From: Lunularia cruciata
Taxonomy: Eukaryota; Streptophyta; Marchantiopsida; Lunulariales; Lunulariaceae
Reading direction: 5' to 3'
DNA length: 64,000 bases
Assembly: GCA_948567375.1 (NCBI GenBank)
Contig: OX419759.1
Coordinates: forward strand, 60,354,593-60,418,592
The position numbers were made by a program, and so were the translations under genes. A model generated the notes under the pieces. The model worked only from the letters and a program-made list of their open reading frames with translations, made no database searches and was not told where the DNA came from. This document shows, piece by piece, positions 57,165-64,000 of this stretch. Position 1 is the stretch's first letter, and each line of letters opens with the position of its first letter.

Positions 57165-58370
57165 AGGTGGACTTCATTGTGTTAGTTGTCTTAAACTGTG
57201 AGGGGATCCTGAAAGTCAGTATTTGATGCAGTTACTTCATCTTGACTAGTGCTCTAGGAACTTCAGAAATGTGTAGTTCTTTACTTTGCCCTTAACTCCC
57301 ACAATTACAGTGATCATCATTTGGGATTTAGGTGACAGTCAAGTTTTGATCCCTTTCCTATTAGTGTTTGTTCTTCAACTCGTGTCCTTGAGCACGTCAG
57401 CCCTGAAATTCACATTATGAGCATTCGAACATGTACAATCTTTCTCCGTGTCATGTGTTTCTTCTGTATTGTTTCTTATCAGGGTTCTTTCGTGGTTACT
57501 CTAGACTATGGTGCATATCGTGCTTCTTGAATCCACTCTTATATAATTGCTGTTTTATATGAGCTATCTGCTGAGCAGACTTGAGCTTAAAGAGCATAAA
57601 ATTAATGCATTCTCTGGTTTCATCGATGGGCAGAAATAAGTGGAGGTTAACGTTAATCCACCCTACAATATACTCAGAAGTGTAAAACACATGCATGTAT
57701 TTTATCACCTTAGAAATATTTATAACGCTCATCCATACATCTATATCACATACCAATTAGCACGAGGGCCAAGTAAGCAAACTGACCTCATGTTAACAAA
57801 GCAGTAAGAAATTTGAAAGAATCTTCGTAGAACTGAAATAGGCACAAAATACATTGTTTTTCTAACTTAAGATATTTTTAAATTAGAAAAAGAATAGTGT
57901 GAGAATAGTGAGAATTTTTCCGGCACAGATGCTTTTTACTCTCTTGATTTATTCCAAATTGATTCATTTCCCGATCAATACATGTTTCAATGAATATGTT
58001 CAAATCTTATGGACCTTGTCCAATCCTTCTACGTAGTAGCATTAATAAGTAATTAATTAATGAAACAGGACCCATAAATTGTAGGCATTTTTAAGTCCAC
58101 TATGTCTTGTATCTTAGACAAGCTTTCATTCATGTATACCTGTTGCGGCACCGACCATGATCGTCAGTGGTTAAACACTTCTCTCTATCTCATGGCTATG
58201 TATTTAAAATAATAACAATTTTGCAGCGTTGTTTATGGTGTATTTTATTCATATATAACTATTTCTTGCAGTGATCACATGTGTGAATTTCAGTTCTAAT
58301 TGCCCATTGTTCTCACCCAACCTTTATCATTCTTTTGATATTTTCTTGTGCTATCTCTTTGCTCTATATC
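57165..58370. other. Intergenic, with one unexplained minus-strand ORF
   Basis: Minus 57496-57756 (86 codons) encodes a product with a coding-like mix: SEYIVGWINVNLHLFLPIDE and CINFMLFKLKSAQQIAHIKQ. No family comes to mind. It could be an exon or a relic. The rest is AT-rich without features. Confidence 0.3.
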
Positions 58371-58379
58371 AATGGTCGA

Positions 58380-59060
58380 AAAGGAGCCAGATCTAAGTTG
58401 GATTTGTTCTCTATGGGACTATGGAAGATGCAGGAAGAAGACCAATTGTGCAGGATGTGCGGGCAGAGCCACCTATGGGCAGGGTAGTGGAGGTGTGAGA
58501 GAACTCCTCTTCTGATTGTACACTAATCCAGGAAGAGCACCGTGTGGGGCAATACATTAGGGTAGTAATTACGTAGGTAATTAAAGCCAAGATGACAATC
58601 TGATAATGTCAGAGTTGTAATCTATTAGCATGAAGGGTCTAGGAGCCAATTGACATTAATGGCAGTTGCACAAGGAGGAGATGGCGGCCACCGTAGAATT
58701 AGTATTAGGGGGTAGAAAATTCTTTTTAGGGTTAGGATCCCTACTATATAAGGGACCTTGAGCCACTTAGTGAAGGTTCCTCCACCCTACTATGTACCCA
58801 TCATTTTCTATAGTGTGAGATTGAGGTTCATCTTCTGTCTTTGAGGGGAAACCCTATTTGGGTAGAGTCAAGTATTAGTGAGTTATCAAGTGACTTTTGT
58901 AATCATTGGGTCCATGGGCTAAAGTGAATACCAATATCGGTTGTAAGACACTCTGGTTGTAACTCACTGCTGGTTTATTTCAGCAGCAAATATTATAAGC
59001 AAAATCCATTCTATCAATTGATGTAATGATTTTTTAGTCCCATTTCAATCCCTAGACGCG
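58380..59060 (+). mobile_element. Putative 5' LTR/leader of element T
   Basis: There is a promoter-like TATATAAG at 58745-58752 about 900 bp before gag, with TGTGAGATTGAGG and GGTTGTAACTCACTGCTGG blocks like transcribed leader DNA. No second copy exists in the window, so calling it an LTR rests on its position upstream of a gag-protease pair. Its boundaries are uncertain. Confidence 0.35.
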
Positions 59061-59687
59061 TATTATGTGTAAACTGATGTTCCTAATTGCGCTCATTGCA
59101 TTTTTTCTAGATCTTATAGTGTCATAGACATTGCCCATAGTATTTCCTTTTTTTGCATTCTTGCCTTGATCTTAGTGTGTCACATGTTGTGCCTGCATTT
59201 ACTTACTTACCCAAAGGGTGACAAGCAAGGAAGCCAAAGGGCTCATAGTGGATAGACCTACAAGCCAGTTCTTGGGTTAGGTGTCTAAGGGTTCACTCTA
59301 TCCCTCATTCAAGCTACGGTTGCTATGGAATCTTTGCACATAAGCCAATTACAAGAACTCTGCCCACATATGTTTGCCCGTAGATGGTTTGGGGAACTTT
59401 TGCCCGGAGTTCAAGACAAGATTGTCCCGGTTTCCATGTCATGGTGAATCCCATATCCTTGCCTATGGGATTATACTAACTTGCCAAAAAAATTTGCATA
59501 GCTGTCAATTGTTGCATATGTCCTCTCCACTCCATTCTACAACTTGTTTGGGCCGCTCTTATTTGATATTGCCCCACCCACTATTTTCAGTTTGAGGGAA
59601 GAACTACCTCACATCTTTTCATGCAATATTTCTTTCAATATGGGGTAAGCACTACCTCTCATTTCTGCAAGTCCTACTAATCTCAAT

Positions 59688-60900
59688 TTGGGAGACGCAT
59701 TACCACTCGCATTTACAAGCAAGCTTTCAATTTTTCAAAGTCAAGAGCTACTTCCATTCATGGAAAGCACTTCTGCCCAAGGAAATCCATCTACTTTGCC
59801 ACCACACCCAATGGCTGCGCAAGTACCACCTAATCCAGGCCCTATAGCTACCATTGCAATGGTATCAACCTTAAGAGGAGCAACCAACTGTATACCCCCT
59901 AGAAAAATGGTGTTCACAAGGCACAATCCTAAGCAATCCCAATGTACCTATGAGTGTTGGAACAATAGTGTTCACATGAGGTGTCACCAACATTCTTGCA
60001 CCTACTACCAAGATAGAGGACATCTTAGTGAAGTTGGACCACTTGGAGAATCTTCTCTTAGCATAGCATCCTCAAGAGAGGAACCTAGTGAGCACTACTG
60101 CATGGGGAGAGATTTCTTGTACCTTTTGTCTAGGACAAAGGCACACCAATGCTCAATGTGCCACACTAGACATTCCAATTATTGTGTGTACATTGTACAA
60201 AGTACAAACATATCATGTCTCATTGTAGAACACTCACAAGACGTCAAGGACCTCAAGAAGAAAGAGTTCATGCTATGGATGCCATCTTCTAGCACAACAG
60301 CTTCTAAAAACACCTACAAGATCCACCCTACCAAGGAGGAAGAGGGAATGGAAGAGGCAGAGGACCTCTTGGATAATATACGGTATCACATTTGTAGTGA
60401 GAATCATTATGCAAATCAATGCACAAAAAAGCTTGCATGTTGCACATTCTGCTTTGGAGCACATACCATAGTGCAACGCTCAGACTTCTAGAACTTTATA
60501 ACTCAAAATAGGGGTGCACCCATATAAAGTGCTCCACACAATAATTGTGTTCCTAATAGGAATGTGCATTTCATAGTAGTTGAGGAAAGTGCTCCTACGG
60601 GTAATACAATAGCAACCACTAGAAGTTCTATCACAGAGGCCAATGTGTTCCTCATCATGCATGCCTACACTTATGCAATGTCTTATATAGACAACAACTC
60701 TCTTTTTGATAGTTACTCCTCTAAAAGTATGGAGGACAAAGCCATGTGGGATGAAAGTCCGCAACCCACTTTGGAAATGTATAATGTTGTAGTCCCTATG
60801 TTTGACACACTAGCAAAACAACCACCCATCTTGATGACACCTGACTATGAAATTGTTGCTAATCTGGCTAATCTTAGAGCCAATATAACTATTTAACAAC
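59688..60900 (+). pseudogene. Gag-like zinc-knuckle region of element T
   Basis: The long frame 59688-60491 (267 codons) starts in a proline-rich part (PSTLPPHPMAAQVPPNPGP). It then covers a cysteine/histidine-rich region. In an adjacent frame 60118-60159 reads CTFCLGQRHTNAQC, an exact CX2CX4HX4C zinc knuckle. Further Cys/His groups follow (HICSENHYANQC, CCTFCFGAHT), so several knuckles were present and a frameshift separates them. A second open piece, 60564-60896, follows and leads to the protease. This fits a degraded retrotransposon Gag with multiple knuckles. The family is not certain. Confidence 0.55.
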
Positions 60901-61064
60901 TTTGTAAAATTTACCCCATTGAATGAAATAAATTATAGAAGTTCCTACAAAAAGAATAGCCCATGGTGCGCTTCAAGGATCCATTAATTGGGAATACTCA
61001 CCCATAGGGATGCAATCATGGAGAAACACCACACACTTCAACCACAAGAATCTCTTATAGTGCT

Positions 61065-61259
61065 ATGGTAGACATAATTCCAACCGATCATCACATGTTT
61101 TACACTAAGGTGCACGACTTGAATATTCTCGTAACAATCCAAGGGAGTGTTATACCAAATCATTGCATCGACTTGGGATCATTGGTGAACATCATGACCA
61201 AGGGTGTGCTGGAAACACTAGGTTTGAAGGGCTTGGCCAAAACCTCCACCCTTCTCTGA
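61065..61259 (+). pseudogene. Retropepsin-like protease of element T
   Basis: This 64-codon frame contains PNHCIDLGSLVNIMTKGVLE followed by LGL. It aligns in form with the plant Tat/Athila protease block (xIDGGSSxNxMxxxTLxxLGL). The catalytic D-G-S triad reads D-L-G-S, so the active site is disturbed. Only stops and short frames follow to 62.7 kb (61465-61758 is open but unrecognised). No RT, RNase H or integrase motif is visible. Confidence 0.5.
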
Positions 61260-62550
61260 GTGACTGATGGGAGAAGACATTGCCTTCTTAGATTGTTATC
61301 CAAGGTCCATACACTATCGATGAGCAGACCTTCTAAGTTGACTACTTGATAAGGGATACTCCTTGGAAACTATAGTTTTGAAAGTAGTCAATATTTGGGG
61401 TAACACTACAAGGTTAATGCATGCCTTTGGGAAGGGTAGAACATGATTTGCTATGAATTAGTACGTGAAGGAAGTAGATGCCTTATTGGGATTTGAACCA
61501 TCACATTTGGAACAAAGTTTTCATTTGTCTAAAGGACTGACTATTAATTGCCATCTCCACAATATGCTTGATTGGTTATATTTTACTTTTCTAGTTGTTG
61601 TTTTTGCCCTAGAGTACAAAGAAATGATAACAAAGAATTTATTCAGTCATATTTACTTTGCATTACTCATTTCTGACCAATATCCTTACTATCCTCATGG
61701 GAATGAACATTTACTTGCAGACTTATTACAATTGTGTGCACCTTGGATTGTCACATAAATTTTGGCTACGCTAGGGATACATTCTTTGGGAGTGGGAAGA
61801 TACAAAGTTATTCTTTGGACTTAGTTGATAGAAAGATGAATGTCTTTGGGAAGATCTTCTCCAAGACAAGAGATACAATTCTTAGCAAGGGACCTACGTG
61901 CCAACAACCATGATCTTCTACGTGAAACAAAGGAATGAAATTTGAAGAAAGCTCAAGAGCTGCTAAGGGAAGAAGAAAAGTGAGAAGCTTTCAAGAGGAA
62001 AATAATTTTTGACATGCAAATTGCAACTTTAGCAGTTAGAGAAGGCAAAGAAAGAATTTGGTTGGAAGAAACATTTTGGTACTCCCACAAAAAATGTAAA
62101 TTGAAGTCTATTCACCAACCCTTCCCTCTTGGGAAAGACGCTTCTATGTCTCCGTTCGGAAATGATTATCTAAAGCATCTTATTCAAGAGTAAACCTCTA
62201 ACATATTAACTGAAGAGGAGTGTCCGTATGTACTCAATCAGTTTCCTCAATGACTACAAGAAGACCTTGAAGGGCATATGAAGACAAATTACGGGAATTA
62301 TTCCATAACATTGATGAGGAAGTAGGACTGAGTAGCCCATCAAATTTGGATGTAGATACAAACTAATTCAAATTCCCATTTCAAGACAAGATCTTGTCAC
62401 CTTGTATAGATGAGGAACTAGAAAATCAAGGTGGACTAACATCCATAAATCTATCACTAAAATTGGATCAGTCTTTATTGGGGAAAAAGAGTGCTCAATA
62501 GAGTATCAGGTTGGATTCACCGCCAGACTCGCCAAAGCCTAACACCATCA

Positions 62551-62690
62551 ACCCTTTCTATATTGCACCGTTGGCTCCTTGTACATGTCAAGCATACTAG
62601 AAATCATGAGGAAAACAAACCCTTTCCATATGCCACCCTAGGCTCCTTGTACACGTCAAGCATACTAGAAATCCTGAGGAAAAAAAAAGG
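62551..62690. repeat. 68-bp tandem duplication
   Basis: GGCTCCTTGTACATGTCAAG at 62573 is repeated at 62641 (ACACGTCAAG variant), together with the flanking CAACCCTTTC/AAACCCTTTC and GCATACTAGAAATC blocks. It lies in the 3' part of element T. Confidence 0.85.
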
Positions 62691-62699
62691 ATGAAGATT

Positions 62700-63294
62700 C
62701 TTGTTTGACTTGTGTAACACTATATAATATTTTAAAGATTAGGTCATCCAATGTGATAGAGGTACCAACTTGTACGTGTAAGATTATTCTATCAAATCAA
62801 ATGGAAAGTGAATAAACATTTCCTAGAAGCTAGAAAAGATTATTCTTGATGAGTTTATTCTTACTCTTTGTGCCTACTAATTAGATTATAAATTTTAGAC
62901 TTTCTTTTAATCAAGAACGAAGTTGAATGTGCTTTTATAGTGGGAGAGGATTGTGTCCCATGTAAAAAGGAATTTTGCTAATCCATGGATTCTATCGGGT
63001 TGAGTTGAAGGGAACACTAAAAGAATAAATAGAAATAAGTCGAGAATTTACAGTTTTGGGTGGGGATCTTCCAAGGATTATTTGTTCCATTAGTTTATTT
63101 AATTGTGAGACATTGGTGAAGAACCCCATAATTCTCAGCAAATTTACTACGAACTCAGTATTCGTCATTTATGATCAATCGTCAAGTTAACCTTGAATGT
63201 TATTCTTTCATTGCTTCCGATCATAGAGATAGCGTTATGCGTTATAGTAATTACAGCAACTTAAAAAACCTGACCAAAACAGACTTATCTAATG
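62700..63294. other. AT-rich DNA, nothing recognised
   Basis: No coding family, repeats or RNA-gene signature is visible in this stretch. It separates element T from the non-LTR fragments. Confidence 0.4.
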
Positions 63295-63391
63295 TAAAAG
63301 GAACCGCTTAGGAAAAACGAAGGATGGGAAGACCTCATCAAGCCATACAAGGGAGAGAAAAAAAGGTCACATGGGGCTAAGCCCCAACAGC
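63295..63391 (-). mobile_element. Tail-only non-LTR insertion
   Basis: The minus strand begins with the hairpin TGGGGCTTAGCCCCA (63372-63386 on plus as its complement) and runs through CTCTCCCTTGTATGGCTTGA and GGTCTTCCCATCCTTCG to CCTTTTA. The flanks CTTATCTAATG (63284-63294) and CTTATACTAATG (63392-63403) form a target duplication with one inserted base. Confidence 0.75.
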
Positions 63392-63559
63392 CTTATACTA
63401 ATGGAGGTTCTAAGTAGTTCAAAGACTCAGTTGGAACCGCATCTTGACAATTTTTGCCTTTCTTGGACCTCAACTTTGGAAAGGCCCCTGTGAATTCACA
63501 TGTGTAGGTGGCTTGATGGCTTCAGTGAGATGATATGGTGCATCGTTTCTCATTGAGAC

Positions 63560-64000
63560 TGGTGTCGATGAAACTCCCGTGTTGCTATTTTTGGGTATGC
63601 AACGAGTCATCTCTTGGTTCCTCTAGTCTTGGAATTATATGGAGCAGATGGATATGGTGTTCAGACACATTTGTCACATAGTGCATGAGAGTTTATCATG
63701 GTAAACGCTAGGGTACCATTCTCACTATTATATTTTATAATATATTTTAGTCTACATATATCCATTGTTCTTTAAATAGCGTTGGTTGATGCAATCCATA
63801 GAATAATAATCACTCTAGGTGATGCTTCTTTGGATGTTAAATAGTTTATAAACTTGACTACCTGCAGAGCTCGGCTATTTTAGATGAAATCAATACTAAT
63901 GGGTTCTAGCACCATTTTACCTTTTCTGTCTCTCCCTTGTACAGCTTGATGGGTCTTCTAGGACTTCTTATATAGCTTGATGGATCTTCTCGGACTTCTT
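63560..64000 (+). mobile_element. 3' fragment of the non-LTR element, C-terminal domain and UTR
   Basis: Plus-strand translation gives SHLLVPLVLELYGADGYGV, matching HLFVPLALELYGAMDMAF of the copy at 4.0 kb, followed by a decayed match to AIHRRGVTLGDASD (AIHRIIITLGDASL). The 3' UTR follows (ACCATTTTACC, CTCTCCCTTGTACAGCTTGA). The end of the tail is cut by the window edge or carries a short duplication (AGCTTGATGG twice). Frames are shifted by indels. Confidence 0.7.

Noticed and set aside
1..64000. CRISPR arrays, bacterial operons, tRNA or rRNA genes
   Set aside because: No regularly spaced repeats with unique spacers, no ribosome-binding-site/ORF organisation, and no tRNA- or rRNA-like sequence were seen; GGTATCAGAGC matches are retrotransposon primer sites, not tRNA genes.

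Overview
This window is transposon-dominated nuclear DNA of a plant (land plant or close streptophyte relative). The evidence is several plant-type Ty3/gypsy lineages: chromoviruses with C-terminal chromodomains and an initiator-tRNA-Met primer site, and a Tat/Athila-like element. They are nested, AT-rich and full of stop codons. The species cannot be fixed from sequence alone. A large-genome seed-free plant or gymnosperm would fit, but that is an inference. No intact host gene, tRNA, rRNA, CRISPR array or bacterial operon is visible.

Layout. 1-1.5 kb: no recognised gene. 1.5-4.4 kb: a degraded non-LTR retrotransposon (RT plus a C-terminal nuclease-like domain) bounded by a 10-bp target-site duplication (TSD); short copies of its 3' tail recur at 5.9, 6.8, 53.1 and 63.3 kb, and a longer 3' fragment lies at 63.6-64.0 kb. 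8.55-12.8 kb and 25.65-29.69 kb: a 4-kb direct repeat made of anonymous AT-rich DNA plus the 3' LTR and integrase of a minus-strand Ty3/gypsy element (family A). The first copy continues through RT, protease and gag to 17.7 kb. 17.7-19.9 kb: relic of a coiled-coil protein with a 439-bp tandem duplication. 20.4-22.6 kb: solo LTR, family A pol fragment and a cluster of LTR pieces. 22.6-25.65 kb: truncated minus-strand chromovirus (H).

30.5-49.2 kb is one chromovirus (G, minus strand, TSD CCGGG) containing two younger insertions. F (31814-37286, TSD ATTGT) has an internal 2.2-kb inverted LTR-gag duplication. B (39048-46887, flanks GTAC[T]) is a nearly complete Tat/Athila-like element. Before insertion the two halves of G read through both sites, so the order of events is certain: G first, then F and B.

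49.2-54.7 kb: LTR-like and AT-rich intergenic DNA. 55.4-57.2 kb: an intronless, broken copy of COP9 signalosome subunit 1 (CSN1), the only recognisable host-type protein. 58.4-62.7 kb: a decayed plus-strand gag/protease element without a recognisable RT. 63.3-64 kb: two non-LTR fragments in opposite orientation.

Most notable are the dense heat-shock-element-like arrays (GAAnnTTC units) upstream of the TATA box in the chromovirus LTRs, the fold-back structure of F, the tail-only non-LTR insertions, and the CSN1 pseudogene, whose motifs look closer to fungal than plant CSN1.
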